DNA from: Candidatus Didemnitutus sp.
GTDB lineage: Bacteria; Verrucomicrobiota; Verrucomicrobiia; Opitutales; Opitutaceae
Direction of reading: 5' to 3'
Assembly: GCA_030682505.1 (NCBI GenBank)
Contig: JAUXOH010000217.1
Span: forward strand, 1 to 6,413
DNA length: 6,413 nucleotides
Of this stretch, positions 1 through 5,969 are shown one piece after another. The translations under genes were made by a program, and so were the position numbers. Each line of letters begins with the position of its first letter. The first letter of the stretch is position 1. The notes beneath the pieces were generated by a model. That model did not search any database. It was not told the origin of the DNA and saw only the letters and a program-made list of their open reading frames with translations.

Positions 1-50
1 CGGCCGTCCGGAGCTGGGAGGTCGCCCCAAATTGCGCGCTCGTTTGTTCC

Positions 51-79
51 AAGAAAAACGCCCCTTCGAAAAGGGGCGT
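51..79 (-). terminator. Intrinsic terminator of the sigma factor gene
   Basis: Read on the minus strand, a perfect 9-bp stem (58-66 pairing with 71-79, sequence ACGCCCCTT/AAGGGGCGT) closes a TTCG tetraloop and is followed at once by a T-rich tract (TTTTTCTT, 58 down to 51). It begins about 28 bp after the sigma factor stop codon, the classic position for a Rho-independent terminator. Seen on the plus strand, the hairpin is followed by GTCTTGACAC with no T run, so it acts on minus-strand transcripts only. Confidence 0.9.
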
Positions 80-106
80 CTTGACACAACTACCACACAG
101 AAAGGA

Positions 107-1243
107 TCAGGCTTCGGGACCGTGGCTCGCGACGTAGTTGCGGATGCCTTTGGCGCGATCTTCCGCGCGGGTTTCCTGCTCAATCTCGTCGAGGGTCCGC
201 TGCTTGTTGTGCTTCTGCATTTGCCGGCGGATTTTCGAAAGCGCGAGATACTCGAGTTGCCGAATGCGTTCGCGCGTCACCTTGAATTTCTTGCCGACTT
301 CCTCGAGCGTGAGCTCGTTTTCGCCATCGAGGCCGAAGCGCATCTTGATGATGCTGGCCTCGCGCGGCTCCAGAGCATTGACCATGTCATGCAGGTCCTC
401 CCGCAGGTTGCGTTCACCGAGTTCAGCGTCGGGCGCGACGGAGTTTTCATCGCCGACCAAATCGCCCAAGGTGGCCGCGTCACTGTCTTCGCCGACCGGG
501 GCATCGAGCGAGGCCGGACGCACGCTGACGGTCTTGAGCAGCGCGATCTTGTTCACCGGGATCTGCAACTCGTAGGCGAGCTCCTCGTTGGTGGGTTCGC
601 GATCAAACTCATCCGTGAGTTTGGCGATCATCTTGCGCATGCGGGAAATCTTGTCGACGAGATGCACCGGCAGGCGGATCGTCTTGGATTGGTTGGCGAG
701 GGCACGCTTCATCGACTGCTTGATCCACCACGCTGCGTAGGTGGAGAGCTTGCCGCCCTTGGCGGGGTCGAAGCGCTCTACGGCCTTGATCAGACCCAGG
801 TTGCCTTCGCTGATCAGGTCCATCAGGGGCAGTCCCATTTCCTTGTAGTCATAGGCAATTTTCACCACCAAGCGCAGATTCGCCGAGATCATGTGGTCGC
901 GGGCTGCCTTGTCGCCGCGCTTGATGCGCGCGGCCAGTTTGATCTCTTCCTCGACAGTGAGGAGGGCCGTCCGGCGGATTTCGTTGAGATAGAGTTGGAG
1001 ATTGGAACGATCGTCGCGGCGATCGACGGGCGAGGCCTTGTCAAATTCGGAAGTGGCCGGCGTGACGACCGCCAAGATCGCCGGACGACTCGCCGGTGCT
1101 TCGTCCATTGACGTCGGCTTCACTGAGACGGCGCGAGAACCGGCCAGGGCTTTCGGCGTGGGTGCAGCGCGGGATACTTTCTTGAGTGTCGGCATGGCGA
1201 GGAGTGGGTGGGACACGGTGGGCATTTCCATCTGTTCCTGCAT
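107..1243 (-). CDS. RNA polymerase sigma factor, sigma-70 (RpoD/SigA-like) family
   Basis: A sigma-70 family factor that directs core RNA polymerase to -10/-35 promoters. Its 378 residues match a SigA-like size but lack the long region 1.1 of E. coli RpoD; instead residues 1-75 are Ala/Pro-rich and of low complexity. Region 1.2 lies near 79-112. Region 2 spans about 113-195, with the core-binding stretch, the melting pair W172-W173, and the -10 helix carrying Q176 (Q437 of E. coli). Region 3 covers about 195-265, including a finger-like acidic loop. Region 4 covers 283-345, with the -35 HTH motif VTRERIRQLE (322-331). Two oddities stand out: K179 replaces the T440 that helps read the -10 element, and a charged tail of about 35 residues follows region 4. 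It may be the primary sigma or a group 2 factor. The ATG at 1243 has no Shine-Dalgarno; the in-frame ATG at 1231 has AGGA 4 nt upstream and could be the true start. The stop is TGA, followed by a strong terminator. Confidence 0.93.
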   Translation of the reverse strand: MQEQMEMPTVSHPLLAMPTLKKVSRAAPTPKALAGSRAVSVKPTSMDEAPASRPAILAVVTPATSEFDKASPVDRRDDRSNLQLYLNEIRRTALLTVEEEIKLAARIKRGDKAARDHMISANLRLVVKIAYDYKEMGLPLMDLISEGNLGLIKAVERFDPAKGGKLSTYAAWWIKQSMKRALANQSKTIRLPVHLVDKISRMRKMIAKLTDEFDREPTNEELAYELQIPVNKIALLKTVSVRPASLDAPVGEDSDAATLGDLVGDENSVAPDAELGERNLREDLHDMVNALEPREASIIKMRFGLDGENELTLEEVGKKFKVTRERIRQLEYLALSKIRRQMQKHNKQRTLDEIEQETRAEDRAKGIRNYVASHGPEA

Positions 1244-1331
1244 ATAGGATGCCGAAACGGATCAGAATATTCCCAACACTTCCTCGTTGACCCGAAATCC
1301 GCCCGTCTGTTCCGAAAGAGAACCGACTCAG

Positions 1332-2765
1332 CTACAGTTTCTCCGCGAGGCCAATGGCCTTGAACAACGCAGAAGCCTTGTTGATCGTTTCTTGATATTC
1401 AGCTGCCGGGGATGAATCAGCAACGATCCCGGCACCCGCTTGCACGTGCACGTGGCCATCTTTAACCAGTGCGGTGCGAAGGGTTATGCAGGAATCCAAG
1501 TTTCCGTTGTAACTGAAGTATCCCAAGGCTCCGGCGTAACTGCCGCGCCGGGTTCCTTCCATCTGAGCGATGAGTTGCATCGCGCGCACTTTCGGAGCCC
1601 CGCTCACCGTGCCAGCGGGAAAGGTTGCCCGCATCAGGTCGAAGGCGGAGCGTTTTGGCGCAAGTTGTCCCTCCACCTGTGACACAATGTGCATCACGTG
1701 CGAGTAGCGCTCGATGGTCATAAACTCCCGCACGTTGATCGAACCAAATTCGCAGACCCGTCCGATGTCGTTCCGCGCCAGATCAACGAGCATCAGGTGT
1801 TCGGCCTTTTCCTTCTCGTCGGCCAGCAGCTCGGCGGCGAGGGCGTCGTCCTCGGCGGGGGTATCCCCGCGGGGGCGAGTGCCGGCGATCGGCCGAATTT
1901 CCGCGCGTTGGCCCGTGAGGCGGACGTGCACTTCCGGCGATGCACCCACGAGCGCAAAATCGCCCGTCTCCAAAATGAACATATACGGCGAAGGATTCAC
2001 CGTGCGGAGCGCCCGATAGAGATCGAGTGGGCTGCGGGCAAACGGGCCGCTGAAACGTTGCGAGAGTACGATCTGGAACACGTCGCCGGCGCGGATGAAT
2101 TCCTGGGCATCCGCGACCAATTTCTCAAAGGCGGCGCGGGTGAAGTTGCCCGTGGGCACTTGGCTGGGCGCCGCGGGCACAAAGGCCGCCGGGGCCAAGG
2201 GGCAGGGCTGTCGGAGTGCGGCGCCGAGACGTTCGAGTTCGATCAACGCCTGATCGTAGGCGAGATGGGGATCCGGGCCGACATGGGCGTTGACGATGAG
2301 GCGAAGCGTTTGGCGGGCGCGATCAAAGGCGACCAGCGAATCACAGAGCATGAACCACAGGGCCGGCACCGCGAGCTCGTCGCGCGCGGCGAGGGGCACC
2401 GTGGGCTCGGCGCTGTGCACGTATTCGTAGCCGAGGTAGCCGACGGCACCGCCGGTAAAGGGCGGCATGCCCGGCAACTCGACGGGCCGGTAGCGAGCCA
2501 TCTCTTCCTCCAATTCCTTCAACGGGTCACCGTCGCCGGCGCGGGCGGTGATGATTTTGCGCGGGTTGCAGCCGACAAAACTGTAGCGGGAGGCGCGTTC
2601 GCCGCCCTCGACCGACTCGAGCAGGAACGCCGGTCCCTTGACCCGCAGCTTGGAAAACGCCGAGACCGGCGTCTCCAAATCAGCCAGCAACTCCGCCGAG
2701 ACGGGAATGACATTGCCGCGCTGGGCGCAATCGAGAAAGGCTTCTCGCGATGGGGTGACGTGCAT
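1332..2765 (-). CDS. trpE: Anthranilate synthase component I (TrpE)
   Basis: The large subunit of anthranilate synthase converts chorismate to anthranilate, the first committed step of tryptophan synthesis, using ammonia normally delivered by the TrpG glutamine amidotransferase. The product has 477 residues, a typical length. The N-terminal domain has the tryptophan-feedback motif LLES (48-51) followed by an SRYSF segment (59-63). The chorismate-binding domain has PIAGT (292-296), DEKEKAEHLMLVDLARND (316-333), the SGAPK segment (388-392) and GAGIV (444-448). PIAGT, rather than the PIKGT with a nucleophilic lysine seen in many PabB proteins, together with LLES, favours TrpE over aminodeoxychorismate synthase. 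The frame stays open upstream to 2897, but that part overlaps the conserved end of glmS; the ATG at 2765 lies 2 bp after the glmS TGA and begins the family-like N-terminus, so I chose it. There is no strong Shine-Dalgarno, so translational coupling to glmS is likely. The stop is TAG. No trpG or other trp gene is in the window. Confidence 0.95.
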   Translation of the reverse strand: MHVTPSREAFLDCAQRGNVIPVSAELLADLETPVSAFSKLRVKGPAFLLESVEGGERASRYSFVGCNPRKIITARAGDGDPLKELEEEMARYRPVELPGMPPFTGGAVGYLGYEYVHSAEPTVPLAARDELAVPALWFMLCDSLVAFDRARQTLRLIVNAHVGPDPHLAYDQALIELERLGAALRQPCPLAPAAFVPAAPSQVPTGNFTRAAFEKLVADAQEFIRAGDVFQIVLSQRFSGPFARSPLDLYRALRTVNPSPYMFILETGDFALVGASPEVHVRLTGQRAEIRPIAGTRPRGDTPAEDDALAAELLADEKEKAEHLMLVDLARNDIGRVCEFGSINVREFMTIERYSHVMHIVSQVEGQLAPKRSAFDLMRATFPAGTVSGAPKVRAMQLIAQMEGTRRGSYAGALGYFSYNGNLDSCITLRTALVKDGHVHVQAGAGIVADSSPAAEYQETINKASALFKAIGLAEKL

Positions 2766-2767
2766 GC

Positions 2768-3796
2768 TCACTCGACCGTTACCGACTTCGCCAGGTTGCG
2801 GGGCTTGTCCACATCGCGCTCGAGTTCGACCGCAATGTAATAGCTCAACAATTGGACCGGAATTGTCGCCACGATGGGCAACACGGCTTCGTGGCACTCC
2901 GGAATCGTGATCAATTCATCCGCCAAGCCCTCGGGCAATTCGCAGGATTCCGTCGCGATCGCGATGACCTTGCCTTTGCGGGCCTTGATTTCCTGCATCG
3001 AATTGACGACTTTGTGGAACATCTCGCCGGAGGACACAAAGAAGAGCGCGGGGCAGTCCTCGCAGATCAACGCGATCGGGCCGTGTTTCATTTCCGCGGC
3101 GGGATAGCCCTCGGCATGGATGTAGGAGATCTCCTTCAACTTCAGCGCCCCCTCGAGGGCGATGGGGAAGAGCGAGAGGCGGCCGAGGAAAAGCATGTCG
3201 CGATACTTCGCGTAACGCTTGGCGATGCCCTTGATGTGGTCGGCTTGCTTGAGCACCGCGCGCACGTGGTCGGGGGCACCTTTCAAGGCCTGCACAAACT
3301 GCACCCCGTCGCTGAAGCTCATGTCGCGCATGCGGGCGATATAGAGCGCCAGCATCGCGCCGATGATCAGTTGCGACGTGAAGGCTTTGGTCGACGCGAC
3401 GCCGATTTCCGGACCGACATGCTGGTAGATGCCGCCATCGGCTTCCCGTGCGATGGTGGAGCCCACGACATTATTGACGGCGAGAACCTTGTAGCCCTTG
3501 CGCTTGGCTTCGCGCATGGCGGCGAGGGTGTCGATTGTTTCGCCCGACTGGCTCATCACGAAGAAGAGGGTGTTGCTGAACAGCGGCATGTTCCGATAAC
3601 GGAATTCGGACGCGTAGTCGCATTCCACCGGCACGCGGGCAAAGCGCTCGATCAAATGCTCGGTCACCATGCAGGCATGGAGCGCCGTTCCGCAGGCGCA
3701 AAACATGAAACGGTCCATGCTGCGGAACTCTGCTGGAGAGATGTTCAGGCCACCGAAGTTCGCCGTGCTGCCATCCTCCGAGAATCGGCCGCGCAT
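2768..3796 (-). CDS. glmS: GlmS C-terminal half: isomerase (double SIS) domains
   Basis: This half isomerises fructose-6-phosphate and aminates it to glucosamine-6-phosphate. Numbered on the full-length frame, SIS domain 1 spans about 298-440 with the sugar-phosphate loop ACGTALHACM (308-317), SQSGET (356-361) and EIGVASTKAF (404-413). SIS domain 2 spans about 465-605 with ALEGALKLKEISYIHAEGY (487-505), which contains the Lys and Glu equivalent to E. coli K485 and E488 and the His equivalent to H504. The C-terminal NLAKSVTVE (608-616) contains the lysine equivalent to K603. The frame is open from just after the TAG at 3836. Starts available inside it are a TTG at 3808 and an ATG at 3796; I prefer the ATG because GGAG lies 6 nt upstream, giving a 342-residue product. 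Isolated GlmS isomerase domains are known to fold and isomerise but cannot use glutamine alone. Gly-Cys-Met: the stop is TGA, 2 bp before trpE. Confidence 0.8.
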   Translation of the reverse strand: MRGRFSEDGSTANFGGLNISPAEFRSMDRFMFCACGTALHACMVTEHLIERFARVPVECDYASEFRYRNMPLFSNTLFFVMSQSGETIDTLAAMREAKRKGYKVLAVNNVVGSTIAREADGGIYQHVGPEIGVASTKAFTSQLIIGAMLALYIARMRDMSFSDGVQFVQALKGAPDHVRAVLKQADHIKGIAKRYAKYRDMLFLGRLSLFPIALEGALKLKEISYIHAEGYPAAEMKHGPIALICEDCPALFFVSSGEMFHKVVNSMQEIKARKGKVIAIATESCELPEGLADELITIPECHEAVLPIVATIPVQLLSYYIAVELERDVDKPRNLAKSVTVE

Positions 3797-3802
3797 CGCG
3801 TT

Positions 3803-3806
3803 CTCC
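3803..3806 (-). promoter_or_regulatory. Possible internal Shine-Dalgarno for the GlmS isomerase half
   Basis: On the minus strand, GGAG (3806-3803) is followed by the 6-nt spacer AACGCG and then ATG (3796-3794), an ideal arrangement. The ATG lies about 40 nt downstream of the TAG, within reach of terminating ribosomes. The GGAG is also explained by coding sequence (Leu-Glu-Asn codons), so its use as a ribosome binding site is inference. Confidence 0.35.
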
Positions 3807-3835
3807 AACGCAGCCGGCTGCTCGAAAATCTCCTT

Positions 3836-3838
3836 CTA
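3836..3838 (-). other. glmS: In-frame amber (TAG) codon in the glmS interdomain linker
   Basis: The plus strand reads CTA, giving TAG on the minus strand at codon 261. The expected residue is glutamine: reading CAG would restore the conserved linker motif exactly. One transition (C to T at position 3838 on the minus strand) accounts for it. The frame is conserved on both sides right up to the stop, including KEIFEQP between the stop and the next possible start codon. The codon is followed by AAGGAG (3835-3830), a perfect Shine-Dalgarno-like hexamer, though no start codon sits at a usual distance from it. Confidence 0.95.
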
Positions 3839-4618
3839 CATGAAATGGGTGTAGCCGTTCAGCTCCGCGTCCGTGATCGCCCAAGTGACCTGGTCGACGA
3901 CCGGTGACACCTCACCGGCGTTGAGCGTCGTGATGGAGAAGGACTGCGGGGTGAGGTGGGCGACCTCCCCGTCGTTGAGATAGACCACACTCTGCGTGCG
4001 GCTGACGATGGCGGAGACATCGCTGGCGACGAGGCTTTCTCCATCGCCGATGCCCAGAATCAACGGGGAACCCTTGCGGGCAGTGACTAATTCACCCGGC
4101 GCATCGAGGGCCATGACGACAATGCCGTAAGTTCCCTCGACATGCAGAAGAGTCTTGCGCACCGCGATCACGAAGCGGCTCTCGTCACTGTTCACCGGCT
4201 CCTTGGCGTAGTGATAGGCAATGAGATTGCAGAGCACTTCCGTGTCGGTCTCCGAAAGAAATTGATAACCCTTGGTCAGGAGGAACTTCTTCATCGAGTT
4301 GAAATTCTCGATGACTCCGTTGTGAATCAGGGCGATTTGTCCGTCACTGCTGAGGTGGGGATGGGCGTTGGCGTCGGTCACGCCACCGTGCGTCGCCCAG
4401 CGCGTGTGGCCCATGCCGGAATTGCCGGTGAGGCGCATCCGCGCGGTTTCCTTTTCCAGGTTGGCAACCCGGCCGGCTTTCTTCGCAATCGTGAACTTGC
4501 CGTCATGCCACACGGCCACGCCGGCGGAATCATAGCCGCGATATTCCAGCCGCTTGAGTCCTTCCAGAATCAGCGGGGCTGCTTTATGTTTTCCGACGTA
4601 GCCGACGATGCCGCACAT
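3836..4618 (-). CDS. glmS: GlmS N-terminal half: class II glutamine amidotransferase domain
   Basis: This half hydrolyses glutamine and feeds ammonia to the isomerase half. Its 260 residues end exactly at the interdomain linker. It begins MCGIVGYVG: the N-terminal Met is removed to expose the nucleophilic cysteine of the Ntn (class II) amidotransferase fold. Other family motifs are RLEYRGYDSAGVAV (23-36), GHTRWATHGG (70-79) with the glutamine-binding Arg, NAHPH (84-88), the oxyanion-hole region HNGVIEN (99-105), and SETDTEV (122-128) with the substrate Asp. The ATG at 4618 is fixed by the catalytic cysteine, since no other start would leave Cys second. No Shine-Dalgarno precedes it. The 64-bp upstream spacer is too short for a glmS ribozyme. 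Translation halting at the TAG would give a glutaminase that lacks the isomerase and its C-terminal tail. Confidence 0.9.
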   Translation of the reverse strand: MCGIVGYVGKHKAAPLILEGLKRLEYRGYDSAGVAVWHDGKFTIAKKAGRVANLEKETARMRLTGNSGMGHTRWATHGGVTDANAHPHLSSDGQIALIHNGVIENFNSMKKFLLTKGYQFLSETDTEVLCNLIAYHYAKEPVNSDESRFVIAVRKTLLHVEGTYGIVVMALDAPGELVTARKGSPLILGIGDGESLVASDVSAIVSRTQSVVYLNDGEVAHLTPQSFSITTLNAGEVSPVVDQVTWAITDAELNGYTHFM

Positions 4619-4682
4619 AGTTGGGTTTTAGCTGGCGATTTGAGGAGCGGCGCCAAAGATAAGCAAGGAATTAGCTTTCTCT
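4619..4682. promoter_or_regulatory. Divergent glmS/glgC intergenic spacer
   Basis: These 64 bp must carry the 5' signals of both glmS (minus) and glgC (plus) unless the promoters lie inside the opposite gene. It is more AT-rich than the flanking genes. I see no convincing -35/-10 pair on either strand. On the plus strand AAGGAA (4665-4670) lies 12 nt before the glgC ATG, a rather long but possible Shine-Dalgarno spacing. No riboswitch-sized structure fits. The layout would allow coordinated control of amino-sugar and glycogen precursor supply, but that is inference. Confidence 0.4.
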
Positions 4683-5969
4683 ATGGTGCCCCTCAAAAAA
4701 GTCCTTTCGGTAATCATGGGCGGTGGTCGAGGCTCAAGGCTCTACCCGCTGACCAAGGAACGTTGCAAGCCGGCGGTGCCGCTGGCGGGAAAATATCGCC
4801 TTGTCGACATTCCCATCAGCAACTGCATCAACTCCGGCTACAACCGGATCTTTGTGCTGACGCAATTTTTGACCGCGTCCCTGCACCGTCATATTCAGAA
4901 GAGTTATCATTTTGATGCGTTCAGTGGCGGATTTGTCGATATTCTGTCGGCCGAACAAACGGAAAAGAGCAGCGCCTGGTATGAGGGGACGGCCGATGCG
5001 GTGCGTCGCAATATGGTGCACTTCAACAGCCACGACCATGACCTCGTGGTGATTCTTTCGGGCGACCAGCTCTATCGGATGGAGCTGCACAAAGTCGTCG
5101 CGCAGCATCTTGCCACCGGAGCGGATGTGACCATCGCGGCCGTGGCCCTGCCGGTCTCCAAAGTCGAGGGCCTCGGGCTGATGCGCGTGGCGGACGACTT
5201 GAGCATTTCCGAATTCGTCGAGAAGCCCAAGGACCCGGCCATCATCAGCGGCTTGGCCATCAGTGAAGCGCTCGAGTCCCGGTTGCAGACCAAGAGCGGT
5301 GAGAAGCGCTGCCTCGCGTCGATGGGCATCTATGTCTTCAGCCGCGAAGTGCTCCGGCGCGCGTTGGACAACTCGATGAAGGATTTCGGCAAGGAAGTGA
5401 TTCCGAGTTTGCTCGGGCAGTCCAAGCTCTCGAGTTACATCTTTGAGGGGTATTGGGAGGATATCGGAACGGTGCGCGCCTTTTTCGAGGCGAATCTGGC
5501 GCTCGCGCAACCGCTGCCGCCGTTCGATTTCTTCAATCGCCGCGCCCCGATTTACACCCACGCCCGCTATCTTCCGGCTTCGAAGATCAACAAATGCACC
5601 ATTGATCATGTGGTGATCGGAGACGGGTGCATTGTGACCAACTCGACCTTGCGCCATTGTGTCATTGGCATTCGCTCGATCCTCGGGGAGAACTCCAATC
5701 TGGAGGATGTTGTGATGATGGGCGCGGACTACTACGAGAATGCCGTGGAGCTCGAGGCCTGCCGCGTGGCGGGCATTCCACCGTTTGGCATTGGCAAGAA
5801 TTGCGTGATCAAGGGTGCGATCATCGACAAGAGTGCGCGCATCGGCGACAACGTCACTCTCTCAGTCGATGGCAAGGCCGACGGCGACTACGAACACGGC
5901 ATCGTGATCCGCGATGGCGTCCTCTGCGTCTGCAAAGGCGGGATCATTCCTTCCGGCTTCAAGCTTTAG
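4683..5969 (+). CDS. glgC: Glucose-1-phosphate adenylyltransferase (ADP-glucose pyrophosphorylase)
   Basis: GlgC makes ADP-glucose and pyrophosphate from glucose-1-phosphate and ATP, the regulated first step of glycogen synthesis; it acts as a cytosolic tetramer. The 428 residues fit the family (about 430). The N-terminal nucleotidyltransferase domain has GGGRGSRLYPLT (13-24) for the ATP phosphates, RCKPAVPLAGKYRLVD (27-42), WYEGTADAVRRN (99-110), the catalytic aspartate in LSGDQLY (125-131, D128), the glucose-1-phosphate lysine in FVEKP (178-182, K181), SMGIY (213-217) and GYWEDIGT (256-263). From about 300 a left-handed beta-helix domain follows, with IGDGCIV, CVIGIRS and IGDNVTL hexapeptide turns. 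The style (PLAGKYRLVDIPISNCINSG, and VVMMGADYYE near the end) is that of plant/cyanobacterial-type enzymes rather than E. coli GlgC. Effector preference cannot be read from this. The start is ATG at 4683 and the stop TAG. No other glycogen gene is in the window. Confidence 0.96.
   Translation: MVPLKKVLSVIMGGGRGSRLYPLTKERCKPAVPLAGKYRLVDIPISNCINSGYNRIFVLTQFLTASLHRHIQKSYHFDAFSGGFVDILSAEQTEKSSAWYEGTADAVRRNMVHFNSHDHDLVVILSGDQLYRMELHKVVAQHLATGADVTIAAVALPVSKVEGLGLMRVADDLSISEFVEKPKDPAIISGLAISEALESRLQTKSGEKRCLASMGIYVFSREVLRRALDNSMKDFGKEVIPSLLGQSKLSSYIFEGYWEDIGTVRAFFEANLALAQPLPPFDFFNRRAPIYTHARYLPASKINKCTIDHVVIGDGCIVTNSTLRHCVIGIRSILGENSNLEDVVMMGADYYENAVELEACRVAGIPPFGIGKNCVIKGAIIDKSARIGDNVTLSVDGKADGDYEHGIVIRDGVLCVCKGGIIPSGFKL

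Larger units (their letters stand above)
2768..4618 (-). pseudogene. glmS: glmS locus: full-length glucosamine-6-phosphate synthase frame with an internal amber codon
   Basis: GlmS (L-glutamine:D-fructose-6-phosphate aminotransferase) makes glucosamine-6-phosphate, the entry to UDP-GlcNAc, peptidoglycan and LPS. Read through its one internal stop, the frame is 616 codon positions long, close to the roughly 609 of E. coli, and ends in the canonical NLAKSVTVE. There is no frameshift, deletion or other stop, and both catalytic domains are intact. Codon 261 is TAG where E. coli GlmS has Gln in HYMQKEIYEQP; here the flanks read THFM-stop-KEIFEQP. I label the locus a pseudogene only because of that codon. 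It could equally be a sequencing error, a suppressed stop or a split enzyme; the two halves are given as separate entries. The enzyme is normally essential unless amino sugar is supplied, so complete loss without a second copy would be surprising. Confidence 0.75.

Noticed and set aside
32..1111. Long plus-strand open frame of 359 codons across the sigma factor gene
   Set aside because: It is antisense to a clearly conserved gene, matches no family I recognise, and is explained by GC-rich codon use.
1244..1331. Weak GTTC/GAAC inverted repeat and a TATTCT -10-like box between trpE and the sigma gene
   Set aside because: The stem is only about 4 bp with no T run, and the -10-like box has no matching -35, so neither a terminator nor a promoter can be supported.
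1689..2840. Long plus-strand open frame of 383 codons across trpE
   Set aside because: Antisense shadow of trpE; its composition is rich in Arg, Gly and His with no recognisable domain.
2766..2897. Upstream extension of trpE by 44 codons
   Set aside because: The extra part overlaps the conserved C-terminus of glmS and looks nothing like a TrpE N-terminus; the ATG at 2765 fits better.
2852..3907. Plus-strand open frame of 351 codons across glmS, covering the amber site
   Set aside because: Antisense shadow of conserved isomerase coding sequence; it gives no independent reason for the base change at 3838.
2768..4618. The freed GlmS glutaminase half acting as the missing glutaminase partner of the neighbouring TrpE
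   Set aside because: TrpE partners are class I (triad) amidotransferases such as TrpG; GlmS has an unrelated class II Ntn domain, so adjacency is not evidence.
4628..4676. Repeated TTAGCT hexamer (4628-4633 and 4671-4676) as an operator pair
   Set aside because: Two copies of one hexamer in an AT-richer spacer are too little to support an operator.
4619..4682. glmS ribozyme or riboswitch upstream of glmS
   Set aside because: Only 64 bp separate glmS from divergent glgC, and I see no ribozyme core.
4734..5657. Minus-strand open frame of 307 codons within glgC
   Set aside because: Antisense shadow of a strongly conserved enzyme.
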